Source of the DNA: Nocardiopsis sp. CNT312
Lineage (GTDB): Bacteria; Actinomycetota; Actinomycetes; Streptosporangiales; Streptosporangiaceae
Assembly: GCF_000515115.1 (NCBI RefSeq)
Contig: NZ_AZXF01000028.1
Location: 16,276-70,730 of the forward strand
Reading direction: 5' to 3'
Length of the DNA: 54,455 bases
The notes below the pieces were generated by a model. The model was given only the letters and a program-made list of their open reading frames with translations. It did no database searches and was not told the DNA's origin. The position numbers were made by a program, and so were the translations under genes. Below, in pieces: positions 27,001 to 35,050 of this stretch. The first letter of the stretch is position 1; the number at the start of each line of letters is the position of its first letter.

Positions 27001-27131
27001 TGTACCTCAAGGTCCCCTTCGGCGAGAAGGACGTGGCCAAGCGCGAGGTCAGCGCCCGGTGGGACAGAGAGGCCCGCCTGTGGTGGGTACGCCCGGACAC
27101 CCCGAGGGAGAAACTCACCCGCTGGCTGTGA
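24096..27131 (+). CDS. SF1 helicase - phospholipase D - DUF5710 fusion
   Basis: A 1,011-residue protein. Residues ~170-780 are a DNA2/NAM7-like superfamily 1 helicase: Walker A WGPPGTGKTDVVSL (~191-204), a long coiled insertion (~260-440), Walker B VIIDEAGMVDLP (~475), motif III AGDFRQLPAI, and C-terminal LNTQYRMRPDI, DTVHRFQGSQ and LNVALSRAQDHLVVVAD. Residues ~810-920 form a PLD-type nuclease-like domain with one HKD motif (MHEKVVVLDGTVLWHGSLNL). The end (~968-1011, LYLKVPFGEKDVAKREVSAR) is a DUF5710 domain. The GTG start follows AAAGGG. It converges on drmC, sharing one hairpin. The fusion suggests unwinding coupled to nucleic-acid cleavage; a role with DISARM is inference only. Confidence 0.82.
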   Translation: MTSPSTLPEPADQFLTALAHEVRAQLADDASSKEKVALKDGERVRVGDSDHPHEYLFSCTRWKDSFDSDRLLVRLSRSRRPWQHAAATAHPDGKILVTTEADLGDRPGNVQLRDDETRSLTALADRVRDCEQRPGPVNVATAAWILGDGDPSVGVLAGPHRYISGYQDMRLNEQQRRAVEQALGSDITFIWGPPGTGKTDVVSLIIEGSHGLGERILFLAPTRVAVDQALERVCERLEGEDGFDTGLVQRAGDIEVASLRERFGSMIDPEMIAGRLGVDLSARAEELEETLKIAAAQRLAHERLTQAEAELGIGCSLAGKLTDEISHHRAQPARTQKELDQVAASIKAIGTPSGPFAKRKAERLARLLEERDRLRSTLDEDRLRLDAAVARLEDINTAITERVRERDSALEATRGLPAAEAVEELIGQAEEELTEVRKELDGLLAAVHSRCRVMGTTLSKALQSRRLMDEVDTVIIDEAGMVDLPSAWCAAGLADKRVVVAGDFRQLPAITQASGSRALQPEEQEHSRQWMDRDVFHAAGLVAPSGRVHDDPRLVGLNTQYRMRPDICTVVNQVAYRDAPLATGRPDESRLTHSPLVDHSVVLVDTSDSRVHVGGTGRHKSNQVHQAVIHELVRGLQYDGVLPGRKHEDPVSPEQRMAVISPYRDQVKHLRSSLKYRFGQEYEGLADTVHRFQGSQRPLVIVDTVAGAGDTPGYFYSGTGMSSSTARLLNVALSRAQDHLVVVADVDYLREHLRPGSETVIMLDILEESAQRIPAQELVPVRSAGDLVGLSEEELRRPAFFPSDEVTRALEWDLARANESIEIYCAFLNKGPVERWLKHLAPRIDQGVRVTVFTRPVGDNQDKNAERHEAQIRRLQEQGCEVRPRERMHEKVVVLDGTVLWHGSLNLLSSNGPTDLMMRLTDPDACDRVRHIVERARRDQPLRHVRQAQSGQVAPADAPGIGEVVGDRLYLKVPFGEKDVAKREVSARWDREARLWWVRPDTPREKLTRWL

Positions 27132-27137
27132 GGTGTC

Positions 27138-27165
27138 GTCCGTGCCCCGGGGCCGGGGCACGGAC
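27138..27165. terminator. Shared bidirectional terminator
   Basis: A 12-bp perfect stem (27138-27149 with 27154-27165) and four-base loop lie between the convergent helicase-PLD gene and drmC, seven bases after the former stop and 23 before the latter. Confidence 0.75.
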
Positions 27166-27187
27166 GGCTTCCGGTTCCAGACCCCGA

Positions 27188-28009
27188 TCACCCCGCAGGG
27201 CCGTTGCCACAGGCGCGTTCCAAGGGGCCGTCAGGCCCCATGAGTGCACGAAAGTGGCTCACCAGTCGCTTGACCTGGGACGGGTCGCGGACCAGGACAC
27301 CCACTTCGATGTTGTGGTGCAGGGCGTGCCCGGTGAGGTTGGCGCTGCCCACGAGGGCCTTGCCGGTGTCGGCGGCCACCAGCTTGGCGTGCATGGACGC
27401 CTTGCCGTGGGCACCACGGCGCGCCTCGGGCCACCGCCACAGCCGGACCTGGTCGGCCATGTGCGTGAAGGGGGCCTTGAACGCCTTCAGCGCCCCGGTC
27501 CTCTCCTCCAGCAGCACGTCCACCACCACTCCGCGTTCGGCCGCCGCGGTCAGCTCCTCCACCATCCGGGTCGAGGGGTGGTGGGCGTAGCTCACCACCA
27601 GCAGCCGCTCGCGCGCCGACCGGATCACCTCCTCCAGCGCGGCACCGGTGGTGCGCGCGGCGCTCTTGTGCAGTGCGGAGCCACCGGACGGGCCGGTCGC
27701 CACGACGCTGGAACGGCGTTGTTCGGCACGCTCCACAGCGGCGGCCGCACCGAGCAGGGCCAGGCCCAGGGCCTCACCGCTCAGGTGGGGCCGGCGGTGC
27801 CAGAGCCGGGCCAGGTCGGCGGCGTGGTGACCCATACCCGCCACCGGGTGGGCATCGAGCAGCACATGCTCCACCTGCCCGGGATCGGTGCCCTCCACCA
27901 GGGCGGAGGCCCATCGCCGAACGGCGGTGGGGTTCAGCCGTCCGGCGAGTTTCGCCAACTCCAGGGCCCAGCGTTCACGTTCCGTCTCTTGCGCGGGGTC
28001 CGGGGTCAC
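27188..28009 (-). CDS. drmC: DISARM phospholipase D-like protein DrmC
   Basis: A 273-residue protein of the PLD superfamily, the third core DISARM gene. The PLD-like domain includes LLVVSYAHHPSTRMVEELTA and one HKD-type motif MHAKLVAADTGKALVGSANL followed by TGHALHHNIEVGVLV. DrmC is known as a conserved member of DISARM, although DrmAB can protect without it in some cases. The GTG at 28009 overlaps the drmB stop by four bases (GTGA), so translational coupling is likely. It is last in the minus-strand drmABC operon. Confidence 0.9.
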   Translation of the reverse strand: MTPDPAQETERERWALELAKLAGRLNPTAVRRWASALVEGTDPGQVEHVLLDAHPVAGMGHHAADLARLWHRRPHLSGEALGLALLGAAAAVERAEQRRSSVVATGPSGGSALHKSAARTTGAALEEVIRSARERLLVVSYAHHPSTRMVEELTAAAERGVVVDVLLEERTGALKAFKAPFTHMADQVRLWRWPEARRGAHGKASMHAKLVAADTGKALVGSANLTGHALHHNIEVGVLVRDPSQVKRLVSHFRALMGPDGPLERACGNGPAG

Positions 28010-29880
28010 CGGAAGTACCCGAGCCCGGCAGGCAGGTCCTGGGAGATGGTGCCGACCAGCAGGGCGCGGTCCAGGTAGTGGTTGTTGCGCTCGCAGGAGG
28101 TCTCGGAGGCGAACAGGCACACGTGGCAGGCGGCCCCGTGCAGGCGGGCGTGGTCGTCGGGGTCGTGCTCGGCGCACAGGGGGTCGGAGCTGCACAGCCG
28201 GGCGGCGTCCAGGGCGTGGTCGATGAGCAGTCCCAGCCGGTCCGGGTCGGCGCCGAGGGCGACGAGCCCGCCGAGGGTGCCCTCGCTGTCAGGAGCGGCG
28301 GTGTAGAGCAGGATGCCCGCCATGGCGTCGGATCTGCCGCGCGCGTACACCTTCTCGGCGATCCCGGAAGCGCTGTACCCGGCTTCCAGGGAGAGTTCGC
28401 GGATGAGGCAGTGGGCGAGCGAGTGCAGCAGCACGTAGCGCACCCCCGGCCAGTCCGCGGGCGGCAGGTTGCGGGCCTGGCGCCAGCGTTCGTGGCCGCC
28501 GGTGAGCTGCTTCTCCCGCTCCTTGACGGCCGGGGCCGACTCCCACGCGGCCAGGGGTTCCTCAGCGAAGCGCAGGAAGATCCCCTCGCCCCGCTGCTCG
28601 GCGCAGGGCACCCACTCGGGGGCTTGGGCGGACAACGGGGCGATGCGGTTGTCGTCGGTGGTGACCACGTCGAACTCGGGGGCGTCCACCCGGGTGAAGC
28701 CGTACAGGGCACTGACCACGCGCAGCCGGGGCACCAGCACCACCTCCGCCAGGCGCTCGCGGTGGTTCTTCGCCACCCTGCCCACGTGCTTGGTGGTGAA
28801 GTCGGGCAGGTCCACGTCCTCGGGCCGGATGAAGGCCTCCCACTCGGGTCCGGCCAGGTCCACCTCCCCGTCCTCCCCCGGCGGCGCCGTGTCATCCGAC
28901 TGTGTACCGGCCGCCTGGGCCCGGACTTCGTCCCACACCGCGTCGAAGCCGAACTCTTCGAGGTCAGCCCAGAAGACCATCTGCCGGATCGTGTGCTCCA
29001 CCTGCTCCTTCGGCAGGGCCGCCAACGCCCCGAGCGTGGTCATGTGCTCGGCGACGGCGTCCTTGAGCGCGGTGTCGCCCTGCGGCAGGCTGAAGACCCG
29101 CATCTGGGTGGGGAACCAGCTGTTGGTGGCGCCCAGCACCATGGTGCGGGGTTCCTGGTCGCAGGGCTCGAACGCGGCCAGGTGGGGGTGGCGGCCGCGG
29201 CAGCGGGGCAGGTTCACGGCGTTCTCGGGTCCGAACGCCTCTCCCATGGAACGGCCGCCGCCCTGGTTCGGGTCGTCGTTGCATCCCTCACAGATCACCA
29301 GGACGCTGGCGGCCTCACCCGTGGTGCCCCGTTCGACCAGTTTGAGGGTGTGCTCCCCCGTTTCCGGGACCCGGCCGCGGTGGGCGAAGTACACCCAGGG
29401 GAAGTCGTCCAGGTGCCCGGCTTCGCAGGCCATGACGAACCGGGCGGGGACGGCCGCGGGACGCCTGTTGCCCTCACCCCGGCAGCCGTGCACGTAGCGG
29501 GTCCGGTCCGGACTGTAGGGGGCGGGGATCAGGTCGAAGGCGCCCGAGTCCGCGGAGGACAGGCGGTGGCACTTGGTGCAGCGCAGCCAACGGGGGAAGG
29601 CGGACACCGGTACGCCGATCTTGGCCCATTCGTCGAAGACGTTGGCGGTGGAGGGCACCCAGGGAGGGCTGCGCAGCTCCTTGACCTGGGGTCCGAGTTT
29701 GCGCCGGACCGCGTCCAGGAGCCGGTCCTCCTGCAGGGGCGCGGCATGGGCGCTCTTCCAGGCGTCCAGCCCGCGCACCACCACGGACAGGTTCGGCAGG
29801 TCGACGAGAGCGCCGATGCCGAAGGTGTGCAGGAGCTGGCTGGTGCGCAGCTCACCGACACGGATAGGATCGTTGTTCAT
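28006..29880 (-). CDS. drmB: DISARM protein DrmB (DUF1998)
   Basis: A 624-residue protein with the DrmB N-terminus (IRVGELRTSQLLHTFGIGAL) and a C-terminal DUF1998 region: LLHSLAHCLIRELSLEAGYS, then GIAEKVYARGRSDAMAGILL and the Cys cluster HGAACHVCLFASETSCERNN, which probably binds zinc. Further Cys pairs (LRCTKCHRL, VICEGCNDD) support metal sites. In known DISARM, DrmA and DrmB form the core complex that loads on unprotected phage DNA. The ATG at 29880 shares its A with the drmA stop (TGATG); an in-frame GTG at 29883 is alternative. It is co-translated with drmA. Confidence 0.93.
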   Translation of the reverse strand: MNNDPIRVGELRTSQLLHTFGIGALVDLPNLSVVVRGLDAWKSAHAAPLQEDRLLDAVRRKLGPQVKELRSPPWVPSTANVFDEWAKIGVPVSAFPRWLRCTKCHRLSSADSGAFDLIPAPYSPDRTRYVHGCRGEGNRRPAAVPARFVMACEAGHLDDFPWVYFAHRGRVPETGEHTLKLVERGTTGEAASVLVICEGCNDDPNQGGGRSMGEAFGPENAVNLPRCRGRHPHLAAFEPCDQEPRTMVLGATNSWFPTQMRVFSLPQGDTALKDAVAEHMTTLGALAALPKEQVEHTIRQMVFWADLEEFGFDAVWDEVRAQAAGTQSDDTAPPGEDGEVDLAGPEWEAFIRPEDVDLPDFTTKHVGRVAKNHRERLAEVVLVPRLRVVSALYGFTRVDAPEFDVVTTDDNRIAPLSAQAPEWVPCAEQRGEGIFLRFAEEPLAAWESAPAVKEREKQLTGGHERWRQARNLPPADWPGVRYVLLHSLAHCLIRELSLEAGYSASGIAEKVYARGRSDAMAGILLYTAAPDSEGTLGGLVALGADPDRLGLLIDHALDAARLCSSDPLCAEHDPDDHARLHGAACHVCLFASETSCERNNHYLDRALLVGTISQDLPAGLGYFR

Positions 29881-32800
29881 CACCGGGCCCCGTTCTGGTC
29901 GTCACCGGCACCGTTCTGGGCCTGGAAGGGGTGTTGGGTGTCCTCGCCCAGGCTGTCCTGGGGGTCGAGGATGAGCCGGATCCCCGGTTCCACCTCGCGC
30001 AGGGAGGTCGGGCAGGTGGTGGTGGCCCAACGGCCGTCCTCGGGGTGCCGGATCAGCCCCACGTCCTCCTTCTTGCTCCTGGTGTATCCCAGGGTGAAGC
30101 TCTCCAGGGTCTGCCGACCGCGCTTGTCGTTCCACAGGTCGAACCGGCGGTCGACCTCCTCCTCGATCGCACGGACCGTGGCCTTGTCACCAGTGACGTC
30201 ACGGGCCCGCCGTTTGACCTCGGCCGCCAGGTGGTCGGCGGTGCGCCCGGTGCGGTCGAAGTGGCCGGCCCCGGCGTTCGGATTGAGGAGGGGGTCGTAG
30301 CCGCGGACCATGGCGATGAGCAGCCCGGTCAGGCCCCGGTCGATGGCGCGGGCCGCGAAGGGGGTGACCGACAGCGCCTCCACGTGGCGGTACAGGTTCG
30401 CGTGGAAATCGGCGAACTGTTCGTAGTGCGACAGGTCCCGGGGGCGCGCCCAGTTGTAGACGGTGAAGACGATGCCGGGGTGCCGGCGTCCGACCCGGCT
30501 GGTGGCCTGGATGTACTCGGCGGTGGACTTGGGCTGGCCGTTGACGACCATGGCGCCCAACCGGGAGACGTCCACGCCCACGGCGATCATGTTGGTGGCC
30601 AGCAGCACGTCCAGCGGCTGCGGCCCCTTCGCCTCCTGCTTGCCCCTGCCTTTGCCCTTTCCCGTGCCCTTCTTGGCGGCGGCGTTCAGTGCGGCCTGTT
30701 CGACGGCGTCGGGGAAGGGGACCCCGAGGCGGTCGAGGATGTAGGGGATGTCGCCGGAGTTGCGCCGGGAGGTGAGCTCCTCCACCCAGGGGGCGCGCCG
30801 CCGGGCCAGGCCGCGCTGGTCGGCGCGGCTGAGCCGGGTCGCGACGTCGTCGTCGACCAGGCGGCGCATCCCGCCCAGGTCACGCAGGCTGTTGAAGTAG
30901 CCGACCAGGGTCATGTACGGGTCGGTGATCTCGTTGTGGCCGTACTTCAGGTGCAGTTTCTGGGCCGCGGCCAGGACGGCGACGTAGACCCGGATCTGGG
31001 TCGACTTGATCCGCACCCCGTGGGCGCACAGCCCCACGTAGCGGCGCCCGTCGGCGGTGTGGGCGGCAGTGTGGTCGTCGCTCTGCCCCGGCACGAGGAC
31101 GTCGCCGGGGTCGACGGGGCGCTGCCGGGAGAAGAACGTGTCCGAGGCGTCCAGGCCCTGGGGCGGGAAGATCCGGGTCTCGCCGCGTGCGAAGAGCATG
31201 CCGATCTGTTCCTTGGCGCGGCGCACGGTGGCCGTGGAGGCGATGACCTTGGGCCGTACCTTGTGGCGGGTCCTGCTGCCCGGCGCTGTGTACTCCCAGC
31301 CGGCGAGCAGGTCCACGGCGGTTTCGTACAGCCCCACCAGAGAGCCGAGTGGGCCAGTGATCAGGTGCAGCTCGTCCTGGACGATGAGGTCGGGCGGCCG
31401 GACGGCGGACGCGGGACCGACCTTGGCGATGGGCAGGTTGACACCCTTGGACACGGCCTTGTGCTGGAGGGAGCCCTCGCACACCTTGTCGTGCATCCGG
31501 CCGGCCAGGTACCCGTGCCGGGTGCAGTAGCGGGAGGCCCGACCGAACAGGCTCTGGGCCTCCCCCTTCCAGGTGAGCTGGGCGAACTTGTCCACGGTGG
31601 CGATGACCAGCGAGGGGACGAGCCGGTATATCTCCTCGTCCACCACGAGCACCGGCAGCCCCTCGCCGTCGCTGAGGTAGTCGCCGAAGGGGCACTCCAG
31701 GTCGGGGCAGATGATCCGGGTGCGCCGGGCCTGGCCCTCGGTCCCGATGTGCTTGCCGGGTTCGATGGTCGATCCGCACCAGGGGCAGCCCGTGAGCTGG
31801 TGCGGGGAGCCCTGACCGCCGCCGCCCCGGTTGGCCCGCTTCTCCCGGACCCAGTCCTGGGCGCCGTCGAAGGTGTTGGGGGTGACGCGGCCGCCGACCC
31901 ACAGGCCCAGCCGGAACGGCACCGCGCCCCAGCGGCCCTCGTCCCGGCGGCGCTCCACCTCGCAGGCGCAGATGAGCGCGGCGGCCCGCTGGAACTGCTG
32001 GATGGTGAGCAGCCGGAGCGTGTAGCGCATCAGGACGGCCACACCGGTGTCGGAGTGCGGGGCGTTGCCGCTCTGGGCCGCGTCCCCGTGCTGGAGGCGG
32101 CGGACGGCCAGGGTGTAGGCGGTCAGGCCGAGGTAGGCCTCGGTCTTGCCGCCACCGGTGGGGAACCACAGCAGGTCGGCGACACGCTTGCCGCCGGGGC
32201 CGCTCCCGGAGCGTTCGGGGTGGGCGGGGTCGGTCAGGGAGGGCAGGTTCAGCAGCAGGAACGCCAGCTGGAAGGGGCGCCAGCTCCGGTTCTTCGGAAG
32301 GTCCGCCCCGTGCACCCGGGTGGCGATGGCGATCGTGGCGTCCCCCTGGGCGGCGATGCTCTGCACCCGCTGGCGGCGCATGGCCCGGTTCGCGAAGCGG
32401 AACGCGGCGAGCGCGACCGGGTCGGATTCGAGCAGGTCGATGGCGGCGGCGATCCGGCTCGCGGCGTGTTCGGCCTCGTCCATGTTGGCCTTGGCCTGGC
32501 GACGGAAGTCGCTGCCGTCGTGCCGCAGCCGGGATTCGGGGGCGTCGATGCGTTCCCGCTGCCGCCCGATCCAGGCCCGGTAGCCGTCGACCAGCGGGTC
32601 CAGCGCGGAACGGAGGGCGACCGCGCCCTCGCCCACCTGCCCGAGGAGCTTCATGTCGACCACGAGGTCGGCCAGCTCGGGCAGGTCCTCGTCCTTGTCG
32701 GCGCTGGGGACGTCGGTGTGGCGCAGTTCGTAGCCGGGGGTGGCGTTGGTGGCGACCCTGACCGCGCGCATCGGGTCGTCCACGGCGGTCCGGACGTCCA

Positions 32801-33578
32801 CCGCGACGCTATGGCCGACCGCGAACTGGGCGTGGAACCGGTGGGTCATCGCCAGGTTGCGCTGTTCATCGCGGTCCCGCTGGTCACCGCCGGAGAAGTT
32901 CTCCGGCCGGGGGACGAACACCGGGCCGGCGCCGTCGGCGGCGGTCAGCGAGAGCTCGGCCTGGAAGAGCCACAGGTGCTGTTCCTTGCTCTTGCCCCGC
33001 TGGGCGTTGACGAGGAAGACGGTGACCAGCCTGCGGCCCTCGTAGGTGCGGACCCGTCCTCGCAGCACCACCCCGGGCTGTTCTGGGTCGAGTTCGACCG
33101 GTCCCAGGTGGCCGTCCTTCTCCGGCAGGCCGAGTGTGACGCCGGCGGTGTGCGGGAACCGGCGGTAGAGGCGGGCGCGGCCTTCGGGGGCCTTCACCTT
33201 GTCGTAGTGCGCCCAGGAGGCGTGGGCGTGCAGCTGGGTGGTGTCGGGTTCGACGCAGACGGTGAAGCCGTGGGCGCTACAGAACATGCTAGCCGCGGCG
33301 GGCACGTCCGCCCCGGGGTCGGCGCTGTCGGCCTCTCCGCTCCCCGCGGAGTCCTCGATGCCGGATTCGGCGAGGGTGTCCTGCTCGTCGGGTTCGATGA
33401 CCGCGCCGTTGGGGGCGAGCCTGCCGAGGATGTAGCGGTCGGTCACCCGCTCGGAGGTGGGGAACTCCTCGTGCTCGTCACCCCCGATGGGGCCGTGGAG
33501 GTCACGGATGACGAGGTCTTCGAGTTCGGCACGGATCTCGCGGGGGGTGGGGGCGTGCAGCACCGTGTGGTCGGCCAT
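29880..33578 (-). CDS. drmA: DISARM helicase DrmA
   Basis: A 1,232-residue SF2-type helicase, the hallmark DISARM protein. It starts VLHAPTPREIRAELEDLVIR, has Walker A DLLWFPTGGGKTEAYLGL (~470), a DEAH-box equivalent LIVQDELHLITGPLGSLVGL (~728), LATNMIAVGVDVSRLGAMVV and motif VI TSRVGRRHPGIVF (~1030). A Cys set (LTGCPWCGSTIEPG, ICPDLECPFGD) suggests a zinc site inserted between the lobes. In the studied system DrmA with DrmB clears or blocks phage DNA. ATG 33578 is chosen over GTG 33584, both weakly supported. It is the first gene of drmABC and has a covarying palindrome 79-134 bases upstream. Confidence 0.93.
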   Translation of the reverse strand: MADHTVLHAPTPREIRAELEDLVIRDLHGPIGGDEHEEFPTSERVTDRYILGRLAPNGAVIEPDEQDTLAESGIEDSAGSGEADSADPGADVPAAASMFCSAHGFTVCVEPDTTQLHAHASWAHYDKVKAPEGRARLYRRFPHTAGVTLGLPEKDGHLGPVELDPEQPGVVLRGRVRTYEGRRLVTVFLVNAQRGKSKEQHLWLFQAELSLTAADGAGPVFVPRPENFSGGDQRDRDEQRNLAMTHRFHAQFAVGHSVAVDVRTAVDDPMRAVRVATNATPGYELRHTDVPSADKDEDLPELADLVVDMKLLGQVGEGAVALRSALDPLVDGYRAWIGRQRERIDAPESRLRHDGSDFRRQAKANMDEAEHAASRIAAAIDLLESDPVALAAFRFANRAMRRQRVQSIAAQGDATIAIATRVHGADLPKNRSWRPFQLAFLLLNLPSLTDPAHPERSGSGPGGKRVADLLWFPTGGGKTEAYLGLTAYTLAVRRLQHGDAAQSGNAPHSDTGVAVLMRYTLRLLTIQQFQRAAALICACEVERRRDEGRWGAVPFRLGLWVGGRVTPNTFDGAQDWVREKRANRGGGGQGSPHQLTGCPWCGSTIEPGKHIGTEGQARRTRIICPDLECPFGDYLSDGEGLPVLVVDEEIYRLVPSLVIATVDKFAQLTWKGEAQSLFGRASRYCTRHGYLAGRMHDKVCEGSLQHKAVSKGVNLPIAKVGPASAVRPPDLIVQDELHLITGPLGSLVGLYETAVDLLAGWEYTAPGSRTRHKVRPKVIASTATVRRAKEQIGMLFARGETRIFPPQGLDASDTFFSRQRPVDPGDVLVPGQSDDHTAAHTADGRRYVGLCAHGVRIKSTQIRVYVAVLAAAQKLHLKYGHNEITDPYMTLVGYFNSLRDLGGMRRLVDDDVATRLSRADQRGLARRRAPWVEELTSRRNSGDIPYILDRLGVPFPDAVEQAALNAAAKKGTGKGKGRGKQEAKGPQPLDVLLATNMIAVGVDVSRLGAMVVNGQPKSTAEYIQATSRVGRRHPGIVFTVYNWARPRDLSHYEQFADFHANLYRHVEALSVTPFAARAIDRGLTGLLIAMVRGYDPLLNPNAGAGHFDRTGRTADHLAAEVKRRARDVTGDKATVRAIEEEVDRRFDLWNDKRGRQTLESFTLGYTRSKKEDVGLIRHPEDGRWATTTCPTSLREVEPGIRLILDPQDSLGEDTQHPFQAQNGAGDDQNGAR

Positions 33579-33656
33579 GCACACAGGCTAGAGGAGCCCG
33601 GTGACAGGCGGACAGCGGAATTGGGACTTGGTACCGGGTGACGCCTCCCTCCCGGA

Positions 33657-33712
33657 TGATCTTGCTACCAGAAGCTACTTCGGCACCGAAGTAGCTTCTG
33701 GTAGCAAGATCA
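33657..33712. repeat. Long palindrome upstream of drmA (arms 27 bp)
   Basis: Perfect inverted repeat: 33657-33683 pairs with 33686-33712 with only CA between. The outer arm TGATCTTGCTACC is shared with the palindrome at 40387-40448; the inner part differs, but always in both arms together. It lies between the stop of the gene at 33791 and the drmA start. Confidence 0.9.
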
Positions 33713-33790
33713 CGCCCACCTCAGGGGCTCCGTTCCCGGCCCGGTCGGTAGGAGCGCTGGGAACGGAGCCCCGGTGTCAGCCTCCGCGCG

Positions 33791-34144
33791 TCAGAGGCGG
33801 GGGTGGCCGGCCCGGTCCTGCGCCCACAGGTGGGCGAGCAGGTCATCCCAGCTCCTCGCCTCGTACAGGCCGCCGCGGGAGGCCGCCCAGAACGACTGCG
33901 TGCTCTCCCCGAACCACACGATCTGGCGCGGGTACCGGGCCTGGATCCGGGCGGCCCTCTGGTGTTCGAGGGCGAACTCGGCGCGGTGCCCGCCCAGGCG
34001 GGGCAGGGTCTGGGCCCGGCAGGACCGGCAGGTCTGGTGATCACACATCGGGCAGGCGGGTCCGACGAGCGGGCGACGGCGCGGCAGCCCCGGGAGGGGG
34101 CGGAAGTCGTCGGAGCGCCGGGGCTGCGGGATAGGGTGACGCAT
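33791..34144 (-). CDS. Small Zn-motif protein of the Scr1-type cassette
   Basis: A 117-residue protein. The N-terminal half has CPMCDHQTCRSC, a likely zinc knuckle, and the C-terminal half RYPRQIVWFGESTQSFWAAS with SWDDLLAHLW, the pattern W..T..(W)WA..L shared by small proteins that accompany HTH/DUF397 cassettes in streptomycetes. The ATG at 34144 follows AGAGGATCTG. It is downstream of the HATPase gene on the same strand with a 117-base gap and upstream of the palindrome and drmA. The function of such proteins is unknown. Confidence 0.65.
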   Translation of the reverse strand: MRHPIPQPRRSDDFRPLPGLPRRRPLVGPACPMCDHQTCRSCRAQTLPRLGGHRAEFALEHQRAARIQARYPRQIVWFGESTQSFWAASRGGLYEARSWDDLLAHLWAQDRAGHPRL

Positions 34145-34261
34145 CAGATCCTCTTTTCCTTACCTATGCACGGTTTGGGTTCTTGGGGGTTCAGGGCCCG
34201 GGAAGCGTTGGCGCGCTCTCCTGGGCCCGTCTCATGCCATCGACACGGCGGAGTCCGAAGC

Positions 34262-34825
34262 TCAGTCGAGGGCGACGGTGCTCCAGCCGCTGCGGGTGAG
34301 GTCGTAGGCCAGGTACAGCCAGACGGTGCGGTACTCGGCGTTGCCGTTGTCGCCCCAGTCCGTGGCGCAGGCGTCCACCATGGCCAGCCCGCGCCCGGAC
34401 TCGACGCCTGGGTCCAGTCCGTTGGAGGCGGGGGACAGCCGGGCGTCGCGGGTACGCAGCCCGCCCCGGTCGCAGCAGGTCAGGCGCAGTCCTTCCTTGT
34501 TTCGGCGTACGCGCAGGGTGTAGGTGCCACCGGGGCGGCCGGAGAGGCTGTGCCGGATGGCGTTGTTGGCCAGCTCGCTGCCGAGCAGGGTGAACAGATA
34601 GCGGTAGTCAGCGGTGCGGTCGGCCGCGCAGGTGTCCAGGAACGCGCGGACCAGGGGCATCAGGGCGGGGACCCCGGCGAAGTCGTAGCTGCGGGCCCGG
34701 TAGTTGGGCCGCTCGGGCCGTCCAGAGAAGTAGTGGCGCTGGAAGGGCCGGATGAAGCTGGCCAGCGGCACCGTGGCCTCGCCCTGAACGGGCACGGGGG
34801 CTGGTACGAGGACGGTTTCGGGCAT
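34262..34825 (-). CDS. HATPase_c domain protein (anti-sigma/regulatory kinase-like)
   Basis: A 187-residue protein with the GHKL ATP-binding fold seen in actinobacterial anti-sigma-like kinases: N-box LLGSELANNAIRHSLSGRPG, G1 CCDRGGLRTRD, and G2 GVESGRGLAMVDACATDWGD. The His/Asn arrangement matches SpoIIAB/RsbW-related proteins. The start at ATG 34825 is supported by AAGGAG nine bases upstream; a longer frame to 34909 is unlikely. It is divergent from the HTH gene, with a shared regulatory gap. This trio (HATPase, HTH-DUF5753, DUF397) is a common actinobacterial regulatory or TA-like cassette, here inserted in the DISARM locus. Confidence 0.82.
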   Translation of the reverse strand: MPETVLVPAPVPVQGEATVPLASFIRPFQRHYFSGRPERPNYRARSYDFAGVPALMPLVRAFLDTCAADRTADYRYLFTLLGSELANNAIRHSLSGRPGGTYTLRVRRNKEGLRLTCCDRGGLRTRDARLSPASNGLDPGVESGRGLAMVDACATDWGDNGNAEYRTVWLYLAYDLTRSGWSTVALD

Positions 34826-34992
34826 GACGAACACACTCCTTGGCACAAAAACAAAGAAAAGGGGTGAATACGGACGCCCGTTGGAAGATTCATGGTTCCC
34901 ATGACGCACAGAACGGGCCGGGCGTAGCCTGACCAGCGAGCACCTTGCGCAACTCGCTAGTCACCGACGACAGCCATCACTATAACTAGCAA

Positions 34993-35023
34993 TCGTAGAG
35001 TTTTCAATGATCGTTTTCTACGA
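34993..35023. promoter_or_regulatory. Inverted repeat in the HATPase/HTH divergent promoter
   Basis: TCGTAGA (34993-34999) and TCTACGA (35017-35023) form a perfect 7-bp inverted repeat with a 17-base spacer in an unusually AT-rich stretch (34975-35040) between divergent genes. The position fits an operator for the HTH protein. Confidence 0.5.
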
Positions 35024-35050
35024 CTGACGTTTTTTCGCTAAGGTGTGCGC

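Noticed and set aside
29931..33641. 1,236-codon plus-strand frame opposite drmA
   Set aside because: Antisense shadow with no motifs or ribosome site; drmA is clearly real.
33600..33720. Palindromes as ordinary rho-independent terminators
   Set aside because: No T-run follows either, arms are longer than needed, and arm covariation with shared outer sequence suggests a specific role; not excluded, but not annotated as terminators.
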